From contig NZ_JACNMQ010000001.1 in assembly GCF_020622265.1 (NCBI RefSeq), positions 186,001 to 250,000 on the forward strand: a DNA stretch of 64,000 nucleotides. The letters are read 5' to 3'. A model generated the notes under the pieces. That model did not search any database, was not told the origin of the DNA, and was given only the letters and a program-made list of their open reading frames with translations. The translations under genes and the position numbers were made by a program. The stretch's first letter is position 1. The number at the start of each line of letters is the position of its first letter. Of the stretch, positions 54,325 to 62,851 are shown in pieces. This DNA comes from Halomonas sp. M20. Lineage in GTDB: Bacteria; Pseudomonadota; Gammaproteobacteria; Pseudomonadales; Halomonadaceae.

Positions 54325-56442
54325 TTGAGTAGCGAAATCATCAAAGTTCCCGACATCGGCGACAGCTCCGATGTCGAAATCATCGAGATTGCGGTGTCCG
54401 AAGGCGATGTGATCGAGCCTGAAGACACCATGATCACTCTGGAATCCGACAAGGCCAGCATGGATGTACCAGCGCCCAAGGGCGGCAAGGTGGTCAAGGT
54501 GTTGGTCAAGGAAGGCGATACCGTTTCCGAAGGCGACGATATCCTCGAGCTCGAAGCCGAAGGCTCGGGTGACGACGATGCCGACGACGACAAGGATTCC
54601 GAGCAGACCGATGAAGAGCCCTCCGGTGAACCGGATGTCGAGCAGGAGCCCAAGGCTGACGACAGCGAGGACATCGACAAGGACGACAAGTCACCGAAGA
54701 GGCAGAAATCTTCTTCTGGCGGCAAGCGCACCGTCGAGGTCAAGGTGCCGGACATTGGCGATAGCACCGATGTCGAGATCATCGAGATTGCGGTTTCCGA
54801 AGGCGACGACGTCAGTGAAGAAGACTCATTGATCACATTGGAGTCCGACAAGGCCTCCATGGACGTGCCAAGCCCCTACAGCGGCAAGCTCGTGTCCCTA
54901 GCAGTCAAGGAAGGTGACAAGGTTTCGGAAGGCGATGTCATCGGCACCATGGAAATCGCCGGTGAGGGTGACGAAGGCGACGACGATCAGGACGACGCCG
55001 AGGAAGAGACTCAGCAGCCATCGGCGGAAAGTGGTGACGACGCTTCCGAAGAGGAAGACGACGACACCGATAGCGAAGACGACGACTCCGGTAGCGGTGA
55101 GCCGGAGCGCAAGGAGATTCGCGTTCCCGATATCAGCGGCAGTGAGAATGTGCCCATCATCGAGATGGCCGTTGCCGAAGGCGATGAGGTGGATAAGGAA
55201 GACCCGCTGATCACTCTGGAGTCCGACAAGGCCTCCATGGACGTGCCCAGCCCCTACAAGGGCAAGCTCGTCGAGCTTTCCGTCAAGGAAGGTGACACCG
55301 TCTCCGAAGGCGACTTGATCGGATATATTGAAGTGGCCTCCGAGGGCAAGAAGGACAAGCCCAAGAAGGACAAGTCTAAGCAGGACAGGTCGAAAAAGGC
55401 CGAGCAATCCGAGAAGCAGTCGGCCAAATCCGAAAAGTCCGAAGAGCAGAAGCAGGCGCAGAAGAGCGAGGACACACCTAAGCAGTCTCAGGCAGCCGAC
55501 CAAAAACCTCGGGATGGCAAGCTGGTCCATGCCGGTCCGGCGGCGCGCATGCTGGCCCGGGAGTTGGGTGTCGATCTGGCCAGGGTCAAGCCTAGCGGCC
55601 CCAAGGAGCGGGTGCTTAAGGAAGACATTCAAGACTTCGTCAAGCAGGCGATGAAAGGTCAGGGCGAGGCTGGTGCATCAGGCGCCGCGGCACCTACCGG
55701 CGGATCAGGCATTCCTCAGGTGCCGGCAGTCGATTTCAGCCAGTTTGGTGAAGTCGAAGAGCAGCCGATGGGGCGCTTGCTCAAGCTGGGCGCGGATAAC
55801 CTGCACCGCAGCTGGCTGAACGTGCCTCATGTGACCCAGTTCGACAAGGCCGATATTACCGAGCTTGAAGCCTTCCGCAAGTCGATGAAGGCCGAAGCCG
55901 AGGCTCAAGGCGCCAAGCTTACGCCCCTACCGTTCTTGATCAAGGCGTGTGCTTTCGCGCTGCGCCAGTATCCGCAGTTCAACGTCAGCCTGCATCCAGA
56001 CGGCGACAAGATAGTACAGAAGAAGTATGTGCATATCGCGGTAGCCGTGGATACGCCGAACGGCCTCATGGTGCCGGTGATTCGTGATGCGGACAAGAAG
56101 TCGCTGATCGATCTGGCCAAGGAGTCCGTGGAGCTTGCCAAGAAGGCACAGTCCAAGAAGCTCAAACGTGAGGAGATGCAGGGCGCCTGCTTTACCATCT
56201 CCAGCCTGGGTTCGATTGGCGGCACGGCGTTCACACCCATCGTCAATACACCGGAAGTGGCTATCCTGGGGGTTTCCAAGTCCCAGATGGAGCCGGTGTG
56301 GAACGGACAGGAGTTTGCGCCACGTCTGATGATGCCACTGTGCCTGTCCTACGATCATCGCGCCGTCAATGGCGCCGATGCAGCGCGTTTCACCGCGTTG
56401 CTGGGACAGTTGCTGAGCGACATTCGGCGTCTGCTGCTGTAA
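54325..56442 (+). CDS. aceF: Pyruvate dehydrogenase E2, dihydrolipoyllysine acetyltransferase
   Basis: This 705-residue core protein of the complex has three lipoyl domains, each with the ESDKASMDVP motif; the lipoylated lysines are Lys43, Lys176 and Lys302. The linkers between them are unusually acidic (runs of Asp, Glu and Ser) instead of the Ala/Pro type; the third is Lys-rich. A peripheral-subunit-binding domain (AGPAARMLARELGVDLARV) lies near 395-430. The catalytic domain ends with SYDHRAVNG (His678). Translation starts at TTG (54325), with AAAGGAG at ideal spacing. The E3 gene lpd does not follow; adk does. Confidence 0.95.
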   Translation: MSSEIIKVPDIGDSSDVEIIEIAVSEGDVIEPEDTMITLESDKASMDVPAPKGGKVVKVLVKEGDTVSEGDDILELEAEGSGDDDADDDKDSEQTDEEPSGEPDVEQEPKADDSEDIDKDDKSPKRQKSSSGGKRTVEVKVPDIGDSTDVEIIEIAVSEGDDVSEEDSLITLESDKASMDVPSPYSGKLVSLAVKEGDKVSEGDVIGTMEIAGEGDEGDDDQDDAEEETQQPSAESGDDASEEEDDDTDSEDDDSGSGEPERKEIRVPDISGSENVPIIEMAVAEGDEVDKEDPLITLESDKASMDVPSPYKGKLVELSVKEGDTVSEGDLIGYIEVASEGKKDKPKKDKSKQDRSKKAEQSEKQSAKSEKSEEQKQAQKSEDTPKQSQAADQKPRDGKLVHAGPAARMLARELGVDLARVKPSGPKERVLKEDIQDFVKQAMKGQGEAGASGAAAPTGGSGIPQVPAVDFSQFGEVEEQPMGRLLKLGADNLHRSWLNVPHVTQFDKADITELEAFRKSMKAEAEAQGAKLTPLPFLIKACAFALRQYPQFNVSLHPDGDKIVQKKYVHIAVAVDTPNGLMVPVIRDADKKSLIDLAKESVELAKKAQSKKLKREEMQGACFTISSLGSIGGTAFTPIVNTPEVAILGVSKSQMEPVWNGQEFAPRLMMPLCLSYDHRAVNGADAARFTALLGQLLSDIRRLLL

Positions 56443-56462
56443 AAGTACACGCAATGCCGATC

Positions 56463-56491
56463 AAGGCGGCCTCTTGGGGCCGCCTTTTTTT
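56463..56491 (+). terminator. Rho-independent terminator after aceF
   Basis: Stem AAGGCGGCC (56463-56471) with GGCCGCCTT (56478-56486), 6-base loop, followed by a run of seven T. It closes the aceEF operon. Confidence 0.9.
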
Positions 56492-56653
56492 GATACCAAT
56501 GTTCGATTTGCGTCGGTTCTGGCCAGACCAAAGTGTTAATGGCAGGGCCTGTGAGGGACGCTACAGTAAGTAACATGGGCTGTCCTGCGACCATGGTGTG
56601 CTTGTCTGGGTCTCTGGGCCCACGTATTGTCGGACGTAATGTTACTTTGGTAA

Positions 56654-57346
<693 letters not shown>

Positions 57347-57363
57347 CGCTGACGGGATGGCGA

Positions 57364-57400
57364 CGCACTGGCCCGGGGTGACCCCCGGGCCAGTGCGTTT
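57364..57400 (+). terminator. Terminator hairpin after adk
   Basis: Perfect 15-bp stem CGCACTGGCCCGGGG with its complement and a TGAC loop, followed by TTT. The stem is very strong though the U-tract is short. Confidence 0.75.
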
Positions 57401-57413
57401 GATGAGGTGGGTT

Positions 57414-57440
57414 TTGCCAGAACAGTGCTAGCCGTATAAT
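57414..57440 (+). promoter_or_regulatory. Probable promoter of tsaB
   Basis: TATAAT at 57435-57440 with TTGCCA (57414-57419) 15 bp upstream, 30 bp before the tsaB start. The spacing is slightly short, but the -10 is perfect. Confidence 0.55.
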
Positions 57441-57469
57441 GCGCGCTCAATTCTCGATGGTGAATGTGC

Positions 57470-58156
57470 ATGGCAACGTTGCTGGCTCTTGATGCCTCCT
57501 CGAGCGCTTGCTCCTGTGCGGTATGGCGCGACGGCGAGGTTTTCTCACGGTTTGCGTTGGCGCCACGGGAACATACGCACCGGCTGATGCCGATGATCGA
57601 TGATGTTCTGGCCGAAGCACAGATATCCCTTACCGATCTCGATGCACTAGCCTATGGGCAGGGGCCTGGCTCTTTTACCGGCCTGCGTATTGCCGCCGGT
57701 GTGGCTCAGGGTCTTGCCTTCGCTCTCGAGCGCCCATTGATTGGTGTCTCGACGCTTGCGGCGCTGGCGCTTGCGGCTCATCGACGCTATCGCCAGAGCC
57801 ATGTCTTTGCCGCCCTTGATGCCCGCATGAACGAGATCTACGTGGGTGCCTACCACTGTCAAGACGATACCGTGATACCGGTGATGGCCGATGCAGTCAT
57901 GCCGCCTCAGTCGTTGGAATTACCCCCTGCGAACCACGATGTGCAGTGGTGCGGAGTCGGTTCCGGCTGGAGTTTATGGGAAGACATGCCGATAGAGGTC
58001 AAGACCGGAATCGATCAGTGCTTCGTCGATCCACAACCTGACGCCGCCGATATGGCGCGACTGGCGGCCAAGGCCTTCGATGCTCAGGAAGGTCGCCCAG
58101 CCCATGAAGTGATACCGGTTTATTTACGGGATCAAGTCGCTTTCAAGCGCGGCTGA
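57470..58156 (+). CDS. tsaB: tRNA threonylcarbamoyladenosine biosynthesis protein TsaB
   Basis: This 228-residue ASKHA-fold partner of TsaD is required for t6A37 synthesis in tRNA. LLALDASSSACSCAVW and AYGQGPGSFTGLRIAAGVAQGLAFAL are diagnostic. An ATG two codons earlier (57464) is possible. uppP follows 34 bp downstream. With tcdA and trmO it makes three t6A37-related genes in one window, though they are not clustered. Confidence 0.94.
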   Translation: MATLLALDASSSACSCAVWRDGEVFSRFALAPREHTHRLMPMIDDVLAEAQISLTDLDALAYGQGPGSFTGLRIAAGVAQGLAFALERPLIGVSTLAALALAAHRRYRQSHVFAALDARMNEIYVGAYHCQDDTVIPVMADAVMPPQSLELPPANHDVQWCGVGSGWSLWEDMPIEVKTGIDQCFVDPQPDAADMARLAAKAFDAQEGRPAHEVIPVYLRDQVAFKRG

Positions 58157-58190
58157 TACAACGACATTTTAAAATATACGGGACATATCG

Positions 58191-59006
58191 ATGGATTGGC
58201 TACAGCTTGTGGCGCTGGCCCTGATTCAAGGGCTGACCGAATTTCTACCCATTTCCTCCTCCGCGCATCTAATTCTGCCTTCCCAGATCCTGGGTTGGCC
58301 CGATCAAGGGCTTGCTTTCGATGTCGCCGTTCATGTCGGCACCCTGGCGGCGGTGATACTGGCTTTTCGTCATGAGGTGATCGATATCCTCCAGGGCTGG
58401 TTCGGGCAGTTTGCAGGCTCCGGAACGTGGGCATCTCGCCAGTCCGAGTCGAGTCGGCTGGGCTGGATGATACTGTTGGCGACACTGCCCGCAGTGATTG
58501 CAGGCGCGTTGTTCAATGATCTGATCGAGACGTCGTTGCGCGCCTCCTTGGTCATTGCCATCACGACCATAGGGTTCGGGTTGCTGCTCTGGTGGGCGGA
58601 TGTACGGGGAGCGCGCAATCGCGATCTGCTTAGCCTGACCTTCAAGGCAGCACTGATCATCGGGTTGTTTCAGGCCTTGGCGCTGATTCCCGGGACCTCC
58701 CGCTCGGGTATTACCATCACGGCGGCATTACTGTTGGGCTTCGATCGTTTGAGCTCGGCGCGCTTCTCTTTTCTACTCTCGATCCCACTGATTTTTGCTG
58801 CGGGTACGCTGAAAGGGGTGGAACTTGCTCAGATAGGCACTGATGCAGCCATCAACGACGTCGCGATAGGGGCCATTCTTTCTTTCGTTGCCGCACTGGT
58901 ATGCATCAAGCTGTTTCTTGCCGCCCTCGATCGCATCGGCATGCTCCCCTTCGTGATCTATCGTCTGGTTCTGGGAATGATATTGCTGCTACTTTGGGTG
59001 GCATGA
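58191..59006 (+). CDS. uppP: Undecaprenyl-diphosphatase
   Basis: This 271-residue membrane phosphatase (BacA family) recycles the lipid carrier for cell-wall synthesis and gives bacitracin tolerance when abundant. The two active-site blocks are QGLTEFLPISSSAHL near residue 13 and PGTSRSGITI near 170. About eight membrane spans fit the family. Its stop overlaps the start of rsmJ (ATGA). Confidence 0.95.
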   Translation: MDWLQLVALALIQGLTEFLPISSSAHLILPSQILGWPDQGLAFDVAVHVGTLAAVILAFRHEVIDILQGWFGQFAGSGTWASRQSESSRLGWMILLATLPAVIAGALFNDLIETSLRASLVIAITTIGFGLLLWWADVRGARNRDLLSLTFKAALIIGLFQALALIPGTSRSGITITAALLLGFDRLSSARFSFLLSIPLIFAAGTLKGVELAQIGTDAAINDVAIGAILSFVAALVCIKLFLAALDRIGMLPFVIYRLVLGMILLLLWVA

Positions 59007-59767
59007 GCGCTAATGTCGTTGTAGTAGGCGAAGCGCTACAGGAGCTGGCCGAACGGCTGAACCTGCCCTGGATGCCAACACGCCCTCCGGAAGGGCTGGC
59101 ACTGATCGAAACGATTCAGGGATTGGCGCTTGCCGGTTCTCCGGCGGACTATGGCAAACCGCTAGTCGCGGATTTTGTTCTGGGAAAAGCGGATCACAGA
59201 CGTCGTTTCGGTGGTGGTCGTGGGCAACTCGTCGCAAAGGCCTGCGGACTGAGCAAAGGGGTGACGCCACGCATTGTCGATGCGACCGCCGGACTTGGGC
59301 GTGATGCCTTCGTGCTGGCAGGTCTTGGTGCCGAGGTGCTGATGGTGGAACGATCGCCGGCCATCTTTGCGCTACTCGAGGATGCGCTGAAACGCGCCGG
59401 AGGTGACGATGAAACTCAGTCCGTCGCGGCACGACTGCGACTAGTCCATGCCGATTCGGCGAGAGAGCTGCACCGGGTAATATCCGAAGCGGGTTTCGAT
59501 CCTCAGGTCGTTCATCTCGATCCAATGTTCCCTCATCGCAGCAAATCCGCTCTGGTAAAGAAGGAGATGCGTCTATTCCGCGCCTTGGCGGGTGATGACG
59601 ACGATGCACCGCAACTGCTCGAAGCCGCCCTAGCGCTGGCGACCCATCGGGTAGTGGTCAAACGACCGCGCCAGGCGCCGCCCATTGCTGGAACCAGACC
59701 GGCTCATGTCATCGAGGGCAAGACCAGCCGCTACGATCTCTATGTGCATCGCACACTCAAGGTCTAG
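59003..59767 (+). CDS. rsmJ: 16S rRNA (guanine1516-N2)-methyltransferase
   Basis: This 254-residue SAM-dependent methyltransferase modifies G1516 of 16S rRNA. The SAM loop is VDATAGLGRDAFVLAGLG. HLDPMFPHR is the catalytic DPxFP motif, and the upstream DFVLGKADHRRRFGGGRGQ block is diagnostic of RsmJ. The ATG at 59003 is coupled to the uppP stop. Upstream in-frame codons lie inside uppP. Confidence 0.92.
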   Translation: MSANVVVVGEALQELAERLNLPWMPTRPPEGLALIETIQGLALAGSPADYGKPLVADFVLGKADHRRRFGGGRGQLVAKACGLSKGVTPRIVDATAGLGRDAFVLAGLGAEVLMVERSPAIFALLEDALKRAGGDDETQSVAARLRLVHADSARELHRVISEAGFDPQVVHLDPMFPHRSKSALVKKEMRLFRALAGDDDDAPQLLEAALALATHRVVVKRPRQAPPIAGTRPAHVIEGKTSRYDLYVHRTLKV

Positions 59768-59925
59768 CGTTGTCCATGGGTGAGAATCGCTAGAGCGAAC
59801 ACCGGTTAAAGACGAGACGCCGTCAGGCGATAAAGACATATAGCGATATGCACTGCATTGAAGTGACATCTGAAGAGCGTTGCCGCGTTAGACCGTTGAG
59901 AGCAATGTACCGACGAGAAAAGGTG

Positions 59926-61083
59926 ATGCGAAACAAGAAACAGCGTAGCGTTTGGCGAGATGGCAATCATTTTACGCTGTTACCCGGTAGTCGGTGTTAT
60001 CTACCGGCCATGCAGTCGGCGATCGATCGTGCACGCGTATCGGTTCTGCTCGAACTTTATCTTATGGAGTCCGGGCGTTTGACCCAACGGGTTATTGATG
60101 CCCTGAACCGAGCGGCGCTGCGCGGTGTCAGCGTACGCTTAATGCTCGATGGTTTCGGTGCAATGCAACTGAACGAACAGGACCGCCAACGCCTGCGGGC
60201 CGCCGGAGTGACTTTACGCTTTTTCAATCCGCTTGCCTGGCGGGGCCTGAGCCAGAATCTGACCCGAGACCATCGTAAGCTGTTGGTGATTGATGAGCAG
60301 GTGGCCTTTACCGGCGGGTTTGGCGCCACCGACGAATTTCTCGAGACCTGGTTCGAGATAGCAGTGCGCATCGAGGGGCCGGTCGTCAATGACTGGGTCA
60401 AGCTGTTTCTGCATCTGTGGAATTCTCCATTTACCCGGGGCGAAGCAAGAAACCATTCGGCACGTCGTTTGAATACGCAACGAATCAGGCAGGATGCTAC
60501 GAAAACGCTACCTGCCGATGAGCCCGGAATGCGCGGACGAGTGGTATGGGGGCAAGGCTATCGTTATCAGGCAATCCGCTTCTCGCTGCAGCATCAGATT
60601 GCTCACGCCCGGCAGCGCATCTGGATATGCACACCCTATTTCGTACCTACCTTGAGTCTGCGCCGCCGCCTGACACGGGCGGCTCGACGAGGCGCCGACG
60701 TGCGCCTTTTGCTGCCCGGCGAAAGCCACGACCATCCTGGCGTGCGCTATGCGGGCCAACGTTTTTATGGTCGCTTGTTACGCGCCGGCGTCAGGATCTT
60801 CGAGCATCAACCGATGTTCATTCATGCCAAGTTCTCTCTAGTGGATGAATGGGTCAGCGTAGGCTCCTGCAATTTCGATCACTGGAGCCTGCAATGGAAC
60901 CTCGAGGCCAATCAGGAAATACAGGATTCAGGCTTCGCCAGCCAGATCGCGACTCTCTTCGAACAACGCTTTGCCCGCTGCCATGAAATTCTGCCTCAGC
61001 AGTGGAGGCGTCGCTCCTGGTGGCAGCGCATACGCGAAGGCGTGTATGGGACGCTGGATTCTTGGGCTACCCGACTGCGATAG
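59926..61083 (+). CDS. Phospholipase-D family phosphatidyltransferase (ClsB-like)
   Basis: This 385-residue cytoplasmic or peripheral-membrane protein has two HKD motifs: DHRKLLVIDEQVAFTGG and MFIHAKFSLVDEWVSVGSCN. It has no N-terminal membrane spans, so it resembles ClsB of the cardiolipin synthase group rather than ClsA. It probably makes cardiolipin or transfers phosphatidyl groups; cardiolipin rises under salt stress in halophiles. The start is uncertain: ATGs at 59905 and 59848 are in frame and no option has an ideal ribosome site. Repeat element D starts within its stop codon. Confidence 0.85.
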   Translation: MRNKKQRSVWRDGNHFTLLPGSRCYLPAMQSAIDRARVSVLLELYLMESGRLTQRVIDALNRAALRGVSVRLMLDGFGAMQLNEQDRQRLRAAGVTLRFFNPLAWRGLSQNLTRDHRKLLVIDEQVAFTGGFGATDEFLETWFEIAVRIEGPVVNDWVKLFLHLWNSPFTRGEARNHSARRLNTQRIRQDATKTLPADEPGMRGRVVWGQGYRYQAIRFSLQHQIAHARQRIWICTPYFVPTLSLRRRLTRAARRGADVRLLLPGESHDHPGVRYAGQRFYGRLLRAGVRIFEHQPMFIHAKFSLVDEWVSVGSCNFDHWSLQWNLEANQEIQDSGFASQIATLFEQRFARCHEILPQQWRRRSWWQRIREGVYGTLDSWATRLR

Positions 61084-61361
61084 GCTTTACCCGAAAAGTA
61101 CCTGCGCTCGTCTATACGGCGTTAAAAATCGGCTCGTGCGCGAGTCCGATCAAAATACTCATTTACACCACGTAAACTCCGTTCTTGGACTCGCAACATC
61201 CATGTTGCTCGCTCTTAGAGCAGCGAAGCTGCCCAAATCGGCAATCCTGCCGATTTGTCGCCAATTTTTGCTTTGTGACCCACATGGATGTGGGAAATGC
61301 GTTAGCCCGCAGGAGCGGGCTTAGCGCTAGACGTCGCTCGCTGACTTTTCAGACGAAGCCT
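61082..61361. repeat. Interspersed hairpin element, copy D, enlarged
   Basis: The core stem is GCGAGTCC (61140-61147) with GGACTCGC (61187-61194); the loop contains CTCATTTAC-ACCAC-GTAAACTCCG. Outer arms AGGCTT/AAGCCT (61082 and 61356) and GAAAAGT/ACTTTTC (61093 and 61344) enclose the whole. Between the core and the right end lie four more hairpins: GCAACAT-CC-ATGTTGC (61193), AAATCGGCA-ATCC-TGCCGATTT (61235), CCCACAT-GG-ATGTGGG (61279) and AGCCCGC-AGGA-GCGGGCT (61304). It fills the gap between the convergent phospholipase-D and YecA-like genes. No gene is present. Confidence 0.78.
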
Positions 61362-61374
61362 AGGCTAGCGGGTA

Positions 61375-62022
61375 TTATCGGCGCGGCTTGTTACCGCGTC
61401 CGGCGGGTCGTTTCTTGCGCGGCGTTGGCTTGGGCGCCTCTGGCGGTACGCGAAAATGTAGATAAAGATCGAGTACCAGCTCCGGCAGTTGTCGAACGAG
61501 GCGTTCCGTTTGAATAGGGTCGCTGGAGAGCTCGGCCATATCCGCTTCCTCGTCAAACAGGCCCGACAAGGCCATGAAGGGCAAAAGCAACGTGGCAGTG
61601 CTTTCTTCGTTGTCTTTAAACCAGGCGCTCTCATCCAGGAATACTCCCTCCATGAAGCCTGCACACCAGTCGCCGATGGGGGTCTCTTCCGGCGCAGTAC
61701 CCTGAAGCTCGAGTTCGAAAGGCAACTCCGGCAAGTGACCATGCTCGAACGACTCTATGGCATTATTTTTGAGCCGCTCCAGTAATCCAAGGATGTCATC
61801 ACGCTCTGCATCGTCGCTAAAACTCGGTTCGCCATGAAACAATTCGCCGATCCAGGTCGCCGCAGGTATCTCTCGGGGTGCTACCGCCAGGGCCACCAGG
61901 AAACCGTGAGCGGAGATGGTGTCCAGAGCATCCTCCTCGACTCGCTCAGAGTCGAGGAAGTCATCGAGCCGGTCCATCTCATCGTCATCGAGCAGTGGTT
62001 GGGAGAGGGGTGTCTCTTGCAT
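61375..62022 (-). CDS. YecA/UPF0149-family protein without SEC-C tail
   Basis: This 215-residue acidic protein has the UPF0149 domain: MDRLDDFLDSERV, AHGFLVALAVAPREI, and DWCAGFMEGVFLDESAWF followed by LLLPFMALSG. Many relatives end in a zinc-binding SEC-C motif; this one ends in a basic tail (PRKKRPAGRGNKPRR) with no cysteines. The function of the family is unknown. It is divergent from the SprT-like gene. Confidence 0.85.
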   Translation of the reverse strand: MQETPLSQPLLDDDEMDRLDDFLDSERVEEDALDTISAHGFLVALAVAPREIPAATWIGELFHGEPSFSDDAERDDILGLLERLKNNAIESFEHGHLPELPFELELQGTAPEETPIGDWCAGFMEGVFLDESAWFKDNEESTATLLLPFMALSGLFDEEADMAELSSDPIQTERLVRQLPELVLDLYLHFRVPPEAPKPTPRKKRPAGRGNKPRR

Positions 62023-62090
62023 GGCGTTTCCCGAAAAAGAGAAAATTGATAGTACCTGTTAAGCGGTGCAACAAGGCATTCTAGCATTTC

Positions 62091-62684
62091 ATGACCACAC
62101 CAACGCTTTCCAACCCAACGCTTTCCAACCCAGCGCTTTCCACCCCGATGCTTCCCACACCAAGCGCTTCTGAACTGGCGGCCCTCGACAAGGCGGAGCT
62201 ACACGCCCGTGTTCATCAGCGTGTCGAGGCCGCCTGGCGGCTTGCCCGAGAGGTTTACCCGGCGCTACCGCTGCCGAAAGTATGGCTTGATCTGCGAGGC
62301 AAATGTGCGGGTCAGGCACACTTTGGGCGTCAGGGGCTGCGCTTCAATCCCGTGCTACTGGCAGAGAATCGCCTGGCCTATTTTATCGATGTCATTCCGC
62401 ATGAAATGGCCCATTGGCTCGTTCATCATCTTGAAGAAGGTGAACGCATGCCCCCTCATGGTCAGGAGTGGCGCAGCGTAATGCGTCGACTGTATGGACT
62501 CGAGCCGAAGGTGACCCATATGTTCGATACCCGAGCGGCCAGTCCGGCTCCGTACCGTTACGAATGTGGTTGCCAAAATCATCACTTCAGCGTTCGACGA
62601 CATAGGCTCGCTCATGCCGGTAAACATTACGTTTGCCGTCAATGTCGGCAAAGGCTGGTCTGGTCTCGCGAGAAGATAATTTAA
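62091..62684 (+). CDS. SprT-like zinc metalloprotease-fold protein
   Basis: This 197-residue protein has the SprT domain: HEMAH at 104-108 binds zinc with His123 (MPPHGQEWR), and a C-terminal zinc ribbon uses ECGC and CRQC pairs. Bacterial SprT proteins are poorly characterised; the related eukaryotic SPRTN cleaves DNA-protein crosslinks. The first 24 residues are a degenerate five-residue repeat (TLSNP type) encoded by a 15-bp tandem repeat and look disordered. Confidence 0.85.
   Translation: MTTPTLSNPTLSNPALSTPMLPTPSASELAALDKAELHARVHQRVEAAWRLAREVYPALPLPKVWLDLRGKCAGQAHFGRQGLRFNPVLLAENRLAYFIDVIPHEMAHWLVHHLEEGERMPPHGQEWRSVMRRLYGLEPKVTHMFDTRAASPAPYRYECGCQNHHFSVRRHRLAHAGKHYVCRQCRQRLVWSREKII
62101..62160. 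repeat. 15-bp tandem repeat within the SprT-like gene
   Basis: Four units of 15 bp: CAACGCTTTCCAACC twice exactly (62101-62130), then two diverged units. The unit length is a multiple of three, so copy-number change would keep the frame and vary only the N-terminal tail. Confidence 0.75.
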
Positions 62685-62851
62685 AGCTTCCCAAGGTTTT
62701 GAATTTAGAGAAGAAAAAGTTTCTACGAAGGTCTAATAGGGAGGAATGCCCCCACTGGGTATATGCTGAAGGGACATTGTAAGCGTCGACTCGGCCATCG
62801 GGTCGGTACAGGCACATCCCAAGATACCCGACAGGGTGCAGAGGCTCCAAC

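Noticed and set aside
61084-61374. Possible small-RNA gene in the hairpin-rich region
   Set aside because: No promoter is visible and the same core recurs at three other sites as an intergenic repeat, so repeat element is the better call.
62101-62160. Short repeats resembling a CRISPR array
   Set aside because: Units are contiguous without spacers, lie inside a coding region and keep the reading frame; no cas gene is near.
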